From NCBI GenBank assembly GCA_938018045.1, contig CALIIP010000159.1:1-10515 (forward strand): DNA of 10,515 bases. Direction: 5' to 3'. A program made the translations under genes and the position numbers. Below the pieces are notes generated by a model, which saw only the letters and a program-made list of their open reading frames with translations, was not told where the DNA came from and ran no database searches. This document shows, in pieces, positions 1 through 7,311 of this stretch. Positions within the stretch are counted from its first letter, which is position 1. Every line of letters begins with the position of its first letter. Source of the stretch: an uncultured Flavobacteriaceae bacterium (GTDB lineage Bacteria; Bacteroidota; Bacteroidia; Flavobacteriales; Flavobacteriaceae).

Positions 1-78
1 TATTACTAGGAAATGTTCTAAATAGCCGGATTGCCTTGTCTTAAAGGGCTTTCATACTTAGTATTCCAGTAGATTTTT

Positions 79-86
79 TAAATTTG
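79..86 (+). promoter_or_regulatory. Candidate Bacteroidota -7 element upstream of aconitase
   Basis: TAAATTTG is an exact match to the Bacteroidota vegetative -7 consensus TAnnTTTG and ends 29 nt before the aconitase ATG, implying a short leader of about 24 nt. No convincing -33 TTG lies at the usual distance. A perfect 10-bp palindrome, TTGTTAACAA, follows at 93-102, near the expected start of transcription, and could be an operator or chance. Nothing else is recognisable in 1-115. Confidence 0.5.
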
Positions 87-115
87 CAACACTTGTTAAC
101 AATTAAATATAAACA

Positions 116-2383
116 ATGGCATTTGACATAGATATGATCAAGGCTCATTATGAGACCTTAGGCGAGAAGTTACTCGTAGCGAAAGAGAAGTTAGGTAGAC
201 CTCTTACATTATCAGAGAAGATACTATATTCTCACCTTCACGAAGAAAGTCCCCTCCAGGATTACGGTAGAGGTAAAGATTATGTAATGTTTGCTCCGGA
301 TAGAGTAGCGATGCAGGATGCTACGGCTCAGATGGCATTATTGCAATTTATGATGGAAGGTAAGGACAAGGTAGCAGTTCCTTCGACAGTACACTGTGAT
401 CACTTGATCCAAGCTAAGATAGGTGCAGATGCAGATCTTCAAAACGCGCTCAACACGAGTAATGAAGTATTTAACTTCTTAGAGTCCGTATCAGATAAGT
501 ATGGTATCGGATTTTGGAAGCCAGGTGCAGGTATCATCCACCAAGTAGTATTGGAGAATTACGCATTTCCAGGTGGAATGATGATCGGTACGGATAGTCA
601 CACTGTAAACGCAGGTGGTCTAGGTATGGTAGCCATTGGTGTAGGTGGAGCAGATGCTGTAGATGTGATGGCAGGAATGCCATGGGAGCTAAAAAATCCA
701 AAGCTAATAGGTGTCAAGCTTACAGGAAAATTATCAGGATGGTCATCTCCAAAAGATGTAATTCTCAAAGTAGCAGATATCCTTACTGTAAAAGGTGGAA
801 CGGGTGCGATCGTGGAGTACTTCGGTGACGGAGCGATCAACTTGAGTTGCACTGGTAAAGGAACCATCTGTAACATGGGAGCTGAGATAGGAGCGACGAC
901 TTCTACTTTTGGCTACGATGATAGTATGGATAGATACCTGAGAGCTACAGATAGAGCAGATATTGCAGATGCAGCTAACGAGGTAAGAGAACATCTTACA
1001 GCAGATGCCGAATGTTACGCAAATCCTGACAAGTACTTTGATCAAGTAATCGAAATAGACTTAACTACGCTGAAGCCTTTAATCAACGGACCTTTCACTC
1101 CAGATTTATCTACCAAAGTTGGAAGAGATATGACAGTAAAAGCAAAAGCTAATGATTGGCCGGTTGCTGTAGAATGGGGATTAATTGGATCTTGTACAAA
1201 TTCTTCATACGAAGATTTATCACGAGCATCATCTATTGCGCAACAAGCATTAGACAAAGGATTGAAAATGAAAGCTGAATTAGGAATTAATCCTGGATCA
1301 GAAAAAGTAAGATATACTGCGGATAGAGATGGAATTATTGGAATTTTTGAAAAACTAAACGCGAAAATATTCACAAATGCTTGTGGACCATGTATCGGAC
1401 AATGGGCAAGATATAGCGATCCTAAAAATGCTCCAAAGAACAGTATAGTTCATTCATTTAATAGAAATTTTGCAAAACGTGCTGATGGAAATCCAAATAC
1501 GCACGCATTTGTGGCTTCACCAGAAATAACTGCTGCTATTGCAATTGCAGGTAGACTTGACTTTAATCCACTTACAGACTCATTAATAAATGAAAATGGA
1601 GAAGAAGTAAGATTTGATGAGCCAACAGGTTGGGAATTACCGCCAAAAGGGTTTGAAGTAAAAGATAATGGTTATTTAGAACCAGTAGCAGATGGTAGCG
1701 GAGTTAGCGTTGTTGTTAATCCAGCATCTAGAAGGCTAGAACTGCTAACACCTTTTGAACCTATTGGTAATGAAATTAATGGAGCAAAACTTTTAATCAA
1801 AGCATTTGGAAAATGTACTACAGATCATATTTCTATGGCTGGACCTTGGTTAAAATATAGAGGACATTTAGATAACATCTCAGAAAATTGTTTAATTGGT
1901 GCAGTAAATGCATTTGGAAAAGCAACAAATAAAGTTAAAAATCAATTAACAGGAGAGTTTGGACCAGTTCCAACAACTGCAAGAGCATATAAGGCAGCAA
2001 AAGTTCCTTCAATTGTTGTAGGAGAACACAACTATGGAGAAGGTTCATCTAGAGAACATGCAGCAATGGAGCCAAGACATTTAGGTGTAGTTGCAGTTAT
2101 TGTAAAATCTTTTGCAAGAATTCATGAAACAAATCTAAAGAAACAAGGTATGCTTGGTTTGACATTTGCAAATGAAGCTGATTATGATTTGATTCAAGAA
2201 GACGATACATTCAACTTTACAGATTTGAATGAGTTTGCTGAAGGTAGACAGTTAAGTTTAGAAATTGTTCATACTGATGGATCAAAAAACACGATCAAAT
2301 TGAATCACACATACAATGAAGGTCAGATAGCATGGTATAATGAAGGTTCTGCTTTAAATTTGATAAAAAAAGAGAATAATTAA
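116..2383 (+). CDS. acn: Aconitate hydratase, mitochondrial-type (TCA cycle)
   Basis: Catalyses citrate to isocitrate via cis-aconitate in the cytoplasm, using a [4Fe-4S] cluster. The 755 aa match the mature length of the mitochondrial-type (ACO2-like) branch rather than the roughly 890 aa AcnA/IRP branch. The cluster cysteines are visible: Cys360 in GSCTNS, and Cys423 and Cys426 in ACGPCIG. The 63-residue gap between the first two equals that in human ACO2. The C-terminal swivel domain carries YGEGSSREHAA with the catalytic serine and arginine (about residues 641-651). No Shine-Dalgarno is evident; the ATG at 116 is the natural start because the N-terminus aligns with the mature protein. The gene is intact, but codon choice changes sharply near position 1,100 (Ile ATC to ATT, Lys AAG to AAA), suggesting mosaic ancestry. 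There is no terminator before the lipoprotein 16 nt downstream. Confidence 0.97.
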   Translation: MAFDIDMIKAHYETLGEKLLVAKEKLGRPLTLSEKILYSHLHEESPLQDYGRGKDYVMFAPDRVAMQDATAQMALLQFMMEGKDKVAVPSTVHCDHLIQAKIGADADLQNALNTSNEVFNFLESVSDKYGIGFWKPGAGIIHQVVLENYAFPGGMMIGTDSHTVNAGGLGMVAIGVGGADAVDVMAGMPWELKNPKLIGVKLTGKLSGWSSPKDVILKVADILTVKGGTGAIVEYFGDGAINLSCTGKGTICNMGAEIGATTSTFGYDDSMDRYLRATDRADIADAANEVREHLTADAECYANPDKYFDQVIEIDLTTLKPLINGPFTPDLSTKVGRDMTVKAKANDWPVAVEWGLIGSCTNSSYEDLSRASSIAQQALDKGLKMKAELGINPGSEKVRYTADRDGIIGIFEKLNAKIFTNACGPCIGQWARYSDPKNAPKNSIVHSFNRNFAKRADGNPNTHAFVASPEITAAIAIAGRLDFNPLTDSLINENGEEVRFDEPTGWELPPKGFEVKDNGYLEPVADGSGVSVVVNPASRRLELLTPFEPIGNEINGAKLLIKAFGKCTTDHISMAGPWLKYRGHLDNISENCLIGAVNAFGKATNKVKNQLTGEFGPVPTTARAYKAAKVPSIVVGEHNYGEGSSREHAAMEPRHLGVVAVIVKSFARIHETNLKKQGMLGLTFANEADYDLIQEDDTFNFTDLNEFAEGRQLSLEIVHTDGSKNTIKLNHTYNEGQIAWYNEGSALNLIKKENN

Positions 2384-2399
2384 TTGTTAAAAAAAATAT

Positions 2400-3278
2400 A
2401 TGTTTAAAAAAATTCTATTATTTGCTATAGGTGGATTATTAATTACATCTTGCTCAAGCGATGATAATGATAATGGACCAGAAATGGCAAATATTACATT
2501 AAATATAAACAATCTTGAAACTTTAGGTTCTGATTATGTATATGAAGGTTGGATTATTGTTAATGGAAGCCCAATTTCTACAGGGACATTTACTAGTATA
2601 TCTTCTTCACAAGTATTCAGTGTTGAAAAAAGCAATATAGATGCTGCAACAAAATTTGTACTATCTATTGAGCCAGAAGGAGAATCTGCTGCTGATGCTT
2701 TAATTCCTTCAAACACAAAATTGTTAAGCGGTGATTTTATTGGAAATGCAAATTCAGTTTCTGTAAGTGTAGAAAATCAATTAGTAGGAATATTATCTGC
2801 ACAGGGAAAATTCATATTAGCATCTCCAACAGACGCATTAGACAATGATGAAGCAGGAGTATGGTTTATGAATCCACCAAATGCTGGATTAACTGGATTG
2901 CCATCTTTAGGTTCTGGATGGAAGTATGAAGGTTGGGTTGTTGTAGGAACTAATAATGATATTGTATTGTCAACAGGAAAATTTGACACTGCAACTGGAA
3001 GTGACAATTCAAGTTTTTTTAGCGGGAATTTACCAGCACCACAATTTCCAGGTGAAGATTTTTTAGCCACAGGAGTTGCAATTACTGGGTTAACATTCCC
3101 ATTAGATTTAAGAGGTAAAAAGATTGTAGTTTCTATTGAGCCAGAACCAGATAATAGTAGCGAACCATTTGTTTTAAAACCTTTAGTTGGAACTGCTGCT
3201 ACAGTAACAGGAATGGCTAATGTTAATACAATGACTTTAAATAACGCATCTTTTCCTAGCGGAACAGTTACAAGATAA
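2400..3278 (+). CDS. Surface-type lipoprotein with two RskA-like repeats (paralogue 1)
   Basis: A 292-aa predicted lipoprotein. A hydrophobic signal (residues 4-17) leads to lipobox ITSC with lipidated Cys18, followed by SSDDND. That acidic run resembles the Bacteroidota lipoprotein export signal, so a cell-surface location is likely. The mature part has two related repeats. Repeat 1 has YVYEGW at 46-51, STGTF at 60-64 and VLSIEP at 87-92. Repeat 2 has KYEGWV at 175-180, STGKF at 191-195 and VVSIEP at 243-248. The pattern YxxW, then SxGxF, then (S/T)xEPxG resembles the extracytoplasmic domain of RskA anti-sigma factors (PF10099); this is recognition by eye. There is no cytoplasmic sigma-binding domain or membrane helix, so it is not a classic anti-sigma factor. 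It lies 16 nt after aconitase and may be co-transcribed. A TAAATTTG at 2355-2362 inside the aconitase end could be a private promoter. Paralogous to the protein at 5727-6587. Function unknown. Confidence 0.9.
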   Translation: MFKKILLFAIGGLLITSCSSDDNDNGPEMANITLNINNLETLGSDYVYEGWIIVNGSPISTGTFTSISSSQVFSVEKSNIDAATKFVLSIEPEGESAADALIPSNTKLLSGDFIGNANSVSVSVENQLVGILSAQGKFILASPTDALDNDEAGVWFMNPPNAGLTGLPSLGSGWKYEGWVVVGTNNDIVLSTGKFDTATGSDNSSFFSGNLPAPQFPGEDFLATGVAITGLTFPLDLRGKKIVVSIEPEPDNSSEPFVLKPLVGTAATVTGMANVNTMTLNNASFPSGTVTR

Positions 3279-3340
3279 AAAAACAATGAAATAGTTTAAG
3301 TTATTGGTAAAGCATCAATGATTAAAACTTTAATGTAAAT

Positions 3341-3377
3341 AAAAAAAAACTCACAGCAATTTGCTGTGAGTTTTTTT
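3341..3377. terminator. Bidirectional intrinsic terminator
   Basis: CTCACAGCA (3350-3358) pairs perfectly with TGCTGTGAG (3362-3370) across a 3-nt loop. A nine-A run (3341-3349) precedes it and a seven-T run (3371-3377) follows. The hairpin therefore has a T-tract on both strands and can end both the lipoprotein transcript (plus) and the kinase transcript (minus), whose genes converge here. Confidence 0.92.
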
Positions 3378-3388
3378 ATGATACTAAA

Positions 3389-4903
3389 TTAAATACTTTG
3401 ATAACTTGGCAAATAGAATTCAAAAGTACTACCTTCATTTGGTTTACTAATTAAGTTTATAGTTGTCCCGTGAAGCTCAATTATCTTTTTTACAATTGCC
3501 AAACCAAGTCCAAACCCGCTTTTTTTCTGATTATTATCAGATTGTCTAAAACGTTCAAAAATATTTTTTTGTTCTTCTAAACTTATTCCTTTTCCAGAAT
3601 CTTTAATCCTAACGCTTACATTATTATTATCATAATTGGTAATAATATCAATGCTACCATTATTAGGTGTGAATTTTATAGCGTTCTCTATTAAATTTTG
3701 AAAAACACGCTCTACAAGAGATATGTCAGCAAAGACTATTGGTGTATCTTCTTGTATTGCAGCAGTTAATTTTATATTCTTTTCTTTAGTTATTATTTGA
3801 TATTTTGCCTGAATGTCGTTAATTAAATCAGTGATTGCAAAAGGCTCTTTTTGTGGTACTATTTGTTTAGACTCCAATTTAGAATATTCAAATAATTGAG
3901 AGACTAATTTCGTTAGTTGATTGATACTCTTGCTAATAATGTTTATATAATCACTTTCCTGTTGCTCACTTAGATTTCCTTTTTTAATTTGTAAAGTATC
4001 TACGTAACCTTGCATAATTGCAAGAGGAGTCCTTAGATCATGAGATACATTGGCTATCAATTCTCTACGTAATACATCAACAGATTTAATCTCTTCAATA
4101 TTTTGCTCAATGGTATCTGCCATATTATTGTAAGTAATAGCAAGAACAGATAAATCAGACTTTTCAGGATTTTTAATTCTACTTTTAAAATCACCTTCTT
4201 TAAACCTATTTACTTGTTGAATAATATCACGTAAATTCCGTGTTAAAAAACGTATACTTAGCCAACCAATAATAAAGGTAATAAGTATTGTTAAAATAAT
4301 ATATATAATTCCTGACTTAATAACGTAACTAGAAAAAAGTGATTTTTCTATATTTTGAAAAGTCTTACTTGCCAAAGTAATATAAATATAACCTTTATGA
4401 CCATTGGTGTCATAATGTGCTGTAGAAAAAATACTTTTTTGCTGGCTATCTCTTGGATTATCACCTAGAATAAAAACATCTCCTTTTTTAGAAATAAACT
4501 CTTTGATCGGTTTAACATCTACTTTTTTAATATTTTCATTTTTGTTGGTGTGATCTAAAACAACAGAATATAAAACTTGTCCCTCTTCATCAAGTAGATA
4601 TACTTCAATTGCACGGTTTACAGCCATCATTTCATGCATAATTTCACCAAACAACGGTTTGTTAACAGAACCATCTTCTAAAAAAGGTGAAACGTTTTTA
4701 AACTTCTCTTCAATTAAGTGACTTGCTATATTTGCGTTTAATTTTTGTGTAGTTTCTTCAGTAAACTTATAACTAAACACCAAAGAAAGTAAAATATAAA
4801 TGACACTAATTAAAAGAATTACAGCCAATAATGATAAACTTAATTTTTTAATAAATTGATTTGAGAGTGTTTTATTATTTGCCATAATTTTATAATTCTT
4901 CAT
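3389..4903 (-). CDS. Sensor histidine kinase (membrane-bound, HAMP, two-component)
   Basis: Senses an unidentified signal and phosphorylates the adjacent response regulator. Domains in order over 504 aa: transmembrane helix 1 (about 21-44), an extracytoplasmic sensor region of about 150 aa (45-195), transmembrane helix 2 (about 196-219), a HAMP linker (about 218-270), and HisKA with phospho-acceptor His288 in VSHDLRTP. The ATPase domain follows, with N-box Asn403/Asn407 (NLIENAIKF), G1 Asp435 in DSGKG, and G2 GFGLGLAI (463-470). All catalytic motifs are intact. The sensor region matches no domain I can name. The start at 4903 overlaps the regulator by 14 nt. Met7 (4885), 4 nt past the regulator stop, is an equally plausible start. 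The overlap implies one transcript and translational coupling. A target cannot be assigned from sequence alone. Confidence 0.95.
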   Translation of the reverse strand: MKNYKIMANNKTLSNQFIKKLSLSLLAVILLISVIYILLSLVFSYKFTEETTQKLNANIASHLIEEKFKNVSPFLEDGSVNKPLFGEIMHEMMAVNRAIEVYLLDEEGQVLYSVVLDHTNKNENIKKVDVKPIKEFISKKGDVFILGDNPRDSQQKSIFSTAHYDTNGHKGYIYITLASKTFQNIEKSLFSSYVIKSGIIYIILTILITFIIGWLSIRFLTRNLRDIIQQVNRFKEGDFKSRIKNPEKSDLSVLAITYNNMADTIEQNIEEIKSVDVLRRELIANVSHDLRTPLAIMQGYVDTLQIKKGNLSEQQESDYINIISKSINQLTKLVSQLFEYSKLESKQIVPQKEPFAITDLINDIQAKYQIITKEKNIKLTAAIQEDTPIVFADISLVERVFQNLIENAIKFTPNNGSIDIITNYDNNNVSVRIKDSGKGISLEEQKNIFERFRQSDNNQKKSGFGLGLAIVKKIIELHGTTINLISKPNEGSTFEFYLPSYQSI

Positions 4904-5588
4904 TAAATTTATAACCTATTCCCCAAGTAGTTAATATATAAGTTGGTTGTGCCATATTAGGTTCTATTTTTGCCCTTAGTCTATTTATATGAGAATTAAC
5001 AGTATGTTCATATCCTGTAAAATCATAACCCCAAATTAGGCTTAGCAAGTTTGCTCTGCTATAGTTTTTACCTGGATTTGTTGCCATTAAAACTAAAAGT
5101 TCAAATTCTTTTGGAGATAATTCTATTTTTTTACCGTTCAGAGTTATTTTTCTACGCTCAATATTTATAGTTAAATCATTAAACTTTAATTCAACATTTT
5201 CAGCACTTACAACATTTTCACTTTCCATTTTTAATCGTCTGAAAATAGATTTTACTCTTGCAATAAACTCTCTTACACTAAAAGGTTTTGTTATATAATC
5301 ATCTGCACCAACTTCTAAACCTAATACTTTATCTATTTCTTCAGTTTTAGCCGTTAGCATTATTATAGGTGTACTTTGCTTTATTCTAATTTCTTTACAA
5401 ACTTCTAAACCATTTTTTTCTGGCAAAGAGATATCTAAAATAATTAAATCTGGATTTTCAGTCAAAGCCAAGTGCAAGCCCTCAGAGCCATTATAGGCTT
5501 TGATTACCTCACATCCTATATCATTTAAATGGATTTCTAAAAGATTTACAATCTCTTTATCGTCTTCTACAATTAGTACTTTTTTCAT
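4890..5588 (-). CDS. OmpR/PhoB-family response regulator
   Basis: DNA-binding transcription factor activated by the downstream kinase. The 232 aa comprise an N-terminal receiver domain and a C-terminal winged helix. In the receiver, acidic residues are at 8-10 (EDD), the phospho-acceptor is Asp52 (LDISLP), the switch residue is Thr79, and Tyr98 and Lys101 are in DDYITKPF. The winged helix (about 135-230) has the family signature LSPKEFELL and ends in TTWGIGYKF. It is complete and of normal family length. First gene of the regulator-kinase operon and divergent from a lipoprotein gene. A tandem 11-bp direct repeat lies 20-41 nt upstream of its ATG, as expected for an autoregulated member of this family. 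No Shine-Dalgarno is visible. A TTATTTG 7 nt before the ATG could be a -7 element, which would make the transcript nearly leaderless. Confidence 0.96.
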   Translation of the reverse strand: MKKVLIVEDDKEIVNLLEIHLNDIGCEVIKAYNGSEGLHLALTENPDLIILDISLPEKNGLEVCKEIRIKQSTPIIMLTAKTEEIDKVLGLEVGADDYITKPFSVREFIARVKSIFRRLKMESENVVSAENVELKFNDLTINIERRKITLNGKKIELSPKEFELLVLMATNPGKNYSRANLLSLIWGYDFTGYEHTVNSHINRLRAKIEPNMAQPTYILTTWGIGYKFNEEL

Positions 5589-5607
5589 CGATTACAAATA
5601 AGGCAAT

Positions 5608-5629
5608 TAAATATCACATAAATATCACA
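5608..5629. promoter_or_regulatory. Tandem 11-bp direct repeat, candidate response-regulator operator
   Basis: TAAATATCACA occurs twice head-to-tail (5608-5618 and 5619-5629) with no mismatch. A period of 11 bp, about one helical turn, is the usual arrangement for OmpR/PhoB-family dimers binding head-to-tail. It lies between the regulator (minus) and the second lipoprotein (plus), so either or both promoters could be controlled. The sequence is directly visible; the operator role is inferred. Confidence 0.55.
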
Positions 5630-5682
5630 TTTTTATCATAATAAATTGATGTTTTTGTGAAAAGATAAGAATCTACTTCCGT

Positions 5683-5690
5683 TTATTTTG
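5683..5690 (+). promoter_or_regulatory. Weak candidate -7 element of the second lipoprotein
   Basis: TTATTTTG differs from TAnnTTTG at one position and sits 36 nt before the ATG at 5727. A TTG at 5655-5657 is 25 nt upstream, a little farther than the usual -33 spacing. The 11-bp repeats would lie roughly 70-90 nt upstream of transcription start, compatible with activation. Confidence 0.3.
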
Positions 5691-5726
5691 TCACAAATAA
5701 CAAATAATAATTTAAAAACATCAGAA

Positions 5727-6587
5727 ATGAAAAAAACAATTCAATTTTTAATGGCAATTTTTGCCTTAGGTTTTATCACAGTTTCTTGTGATAACGATGA
5801 CGACTCTCCAACAACTGCAGATTTAACTTTAAACTTATCAGGTTTAGATGTTCTTGGTGCGGATTATGTATATGAAGGTTGGATAATGGTAAACGGAAGT
5901 CCTGTAAGTACAGGTACTTTTACAAGTGTAGGCACTCAGTCTTTTACAGTTGCTATTGATGATTTAAATGCAGCAACTGCATTTGTTTTATCTATAGAGC
6001 CAGCAGTAGATCCAGATCCTGCACCAGCAGCAACTAAAGTTCTTGCTGGAGATTTCACTGGAAATTCTGCAACTATTACTACAGGTATTGTTGGTGATTT
6101 TAGTACATCAGCAGGTGAATTCTTTTTAAGAACACCTACAGATGAAACAGGAATGAACAACGGAAATGATGAAAACGGAGTATGGTTTGGAACACCTGGA
6201 ATGCCACCAGTTCCAAATTTCACATTGCCATCATTACCTGCAGGTTGGGCATATGAAGGATGGGTTGTTGGAGATACTGGACCATTGAGTACAGGAACTT
6301 TTACAGATTTTGGTGCTGTTGATAACGGAGCACCATTTAGCGGAATGTCTGCAGGACCTCCAGTTCCAGGAGAAGATTTCTTTATGAACGAACCAGCAGG
6401 AGAAACATTTCCTTTAGATATTAGAGGAAGAACAGTTGTTATATCTGTTGAACCTTCACCAGATGATTCTGCTGCACCTTTTGCTATGAAACCTTTGGTT
6501 GGAACTGCAGGAATGACTACAGCACCTGCAACACATGCTTTCGGATTAAATTTAGGATCTTTACCAACAGGAACAGTTACTAGATAG
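5727..6587 (+). CDS. Surface-type lipoprotein with two RskA-like repeats (paralogue 2)
   Basis: A 286-aa lipoprotein paralogous to 2400-3278. I place the start at the ATG at 5727, because it begins a standard lipoprotein signal (MKK, hydrophobic 6-18, lipidated Cys21 in TVSC). An in-frame TTG at 5688 would add 13 polar residues in front of the signal and overlaps the candidate promoter. After Cys21 comes DNDDDS, again acidic as in Bacteroidota surface-export signals. Repeat 1 has YVYEGW at 47-52, STGTF at 61-65 and VLSIEP at 87-92. Repeat 2 has WAYEGWV at 174-180, STGTF at 188-192 and VISVEP at 238-243. Both paralogues share SPxSTGTFTS, PGEDF, KPLVGTA and an identical C-terminus GTVTR. It is divergent from the response regulator and likely under its control, an inference from layout. 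Function unknown; alanine/proline-rich linkers suggest an extracellular protein. Confidence 0.9.
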   Translation: MKKTIQFLMAIFALGFITVSCDNDDDSPTTADLTLNLSGLDVLGADYVYEGWIMVNGSPVSTGTFTSVGTQSFTVAIDDLNAATAFVLSIEPAVDPDPAPAATKVLAGDFTGNSATITTGIVGDFSTSAGEFFLRTPTDETGMNNGNDENGVWFGTPGMPPVPNFTLPSLPAGWAYEGWVVGDTGPLSTGTFTDFGAVDNGAPFSGMSAGPPVPGEDFFMNEPAGETFPLDIRGRTVVISVEPSPDDSAAPFAMKPLVGTAGMTTAPATHAFGLNLGSLPTGTVTR

Positions 6588-6615
6588 TTTAAAGAACTAA
6601 AAATTATTTGAATTT

Positions 6616-6644
6616 AAAAAGTGCAGTTTAACTGCACTTTTTTT
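6616..6644 (+). terminator. Intrinsic terminator after the second lipoprotein
   Basis: GTGCAGT (6621-6627) pairs with ACTGCAC (6631-6637) around loop TTA. The flanking A5 (6616-6620) and T7 (6638-6644) runs extend the stem and give a good T-tract. It separates the lipoprotein from the thioredoxin gene. Confidence 0.92.
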
Positions 6645-6648
6645 ATGT

Positions 6649-6656
6649 TACATTTG
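6649..6656 (+). promoter_or_regulatory. Candidate -7 element of the thioredoxin gene
   Basis: TACATTTG matches TAnnTTTG exactly and lies directly after the preceding terminator, 45 nt before the ATG at 6702. No clear -33 TTG is present at normal spacing; that position falls in the terminator hairpin. Confidence 0.5.
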
Positions 6657-6701
6657 TAAGTAGTTTAAGTTTTTGACTACTAATTAATAAAACATTATAA
6701 A

Positions 6702-7250
6702 ATGGTATTAAGTAAATCACAACGTTCAAATCTTATCTTTTTTGGAATATTAGCATTAATCTTTTTCACACCTCTTAGAGGTCATATTCAAGGCTTTATT
6801 CATAGATTAATTCAACCAGAATTGACAGATAGAGTTATTGAAGATATCGATTATAATTGGAAACTAAAAGGACTTAACACAAATGACTATAATTTTGAAG
6901 ATGCAAAAGGGAAAGTAGTTTTTGTTAATTTTTGGGCAACTTGGTGTCCGCCATGTAGAGCAGAAATGCCAAGTATTCAAAAATTATACAATGATTATAT
7001 GGATAAAGTAGAATTTGTTTTTATTACAAATGAAAAGGCTGAAACTGTAAATTCATTTTTAAATAAAAAAAACTATTCATTACCGTCTTATAATGAAAAA
7101 AACAAAACACCTTCAGAATTTTATACTTCAAGTATTCCAACAACTTTTGTTTTAAATAAAAAGGGCGAGATAGTTGAGTATATAGTTGGAGTTAAAGACT
7201 GGAACAGTTCAAGTTTTAGGAAAAAACTAGACGATTTATTAGCAAAATAA
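6702..7250 (+). CDS. Membrane-anchored TlpA/ResA-like thioredoxin-fold protein
   Basis: A 182-aa thiol-disulfide oxidoreductase candidate acting in the periplasm. One N-terminal hydrophobic segment (about 11-24) is likely an uncleaved membrane anchor. The thioredoxin domain follows (about 55-182). It has the active-site motif WCPPC with Cys82 and Cys85 after VFVNFWAT, and the conserved cis-proline Pro146 in SIPTTFV. The strand-turn-strand VLNKKGEIV is typical of the family. WCPPC is the motif of the TlpA/ResA/DsbE reducing branch (cytochrome c maturation, repair of disulfides), but no cytochrome genes are nearby to fix a partner. It is a monocistronic unit with its own -7 element and a preceding terminator. 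Confidence 0.93.
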   Translation: MVLSKSQRSNLIFFGILALIFFTPLRGHIQGFIHRLIQPELTDRVIEDIDYNWKLKGLNTNDYNFEDAKGKVVFVNFWATWCPPCRAEMPSIQKLYNDYMDKVEFVFITNEKAETVNSFLNKKNYSLPSYNEKNKTPSEFYTSSIPTTFVLNKKGEIVEYIVGVKDWNSSSFRKKLDDLLAK

Positions 7251-7252
7251 AA

Positions 7253-7283
7253 AGACCTGTTAAGATAAAATCTTAACAGGTCT
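7253..7283 (-). terminator. Perfect 14-bp hairpin, terminator of the first small-ORF unit
   Basis: The 14-nt arm at 7253-7266 (core GACCTGTTAAG) pairs perfectly with 7270-7283 around loop AAA. On the minus strand it is followed by TCTTTTTATTTT, a good T-tract, so it should end transcription of the small ORF at 7312-7425. On the plus strand it begins 3 nt after the thioredoxin stop but is followed by CAAAAATT rather than a T-run, so there it may mainly stabilise the mRNA 3' end. Confidence 0.82.
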
Positions 7284-7311
7284 CAAAAATTATAGATTAA
7301 CTAACTATAAA

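Noticed and set aside
598..1374. Several open frames of about 90-110 codons on the minus strand within aconitase
   Set aside because: They lie entirely antisense to a strongly conserved gene, have no recognisable domains and read as low-complexity shadow translations.
2400..3278. Calling the lipoproteins anti-sigma factors for the ECF-type promoters nearby
   Set aside because: They lack a cytoplasmic sigma-binding domain and a membrane-spanning helix, and no sigma gene is present. Only the extracellular repeat pattern is similar.
2777..3286. 169-codon minus-strand open frame opposite the first lipoprotein
   Set aside because: It mirrors the repeat structure of the sense gene. The sense protein has a signal peptide, a lipobox and a paralogue; the antisense product has nothing recognisable.
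5936..6223. 95-codon minus-strand open frame opposite the second lipoprotein
   Set aside because: Antisense shadow of an Ala/Pro/Gly-rich coding region without supporting motifs.
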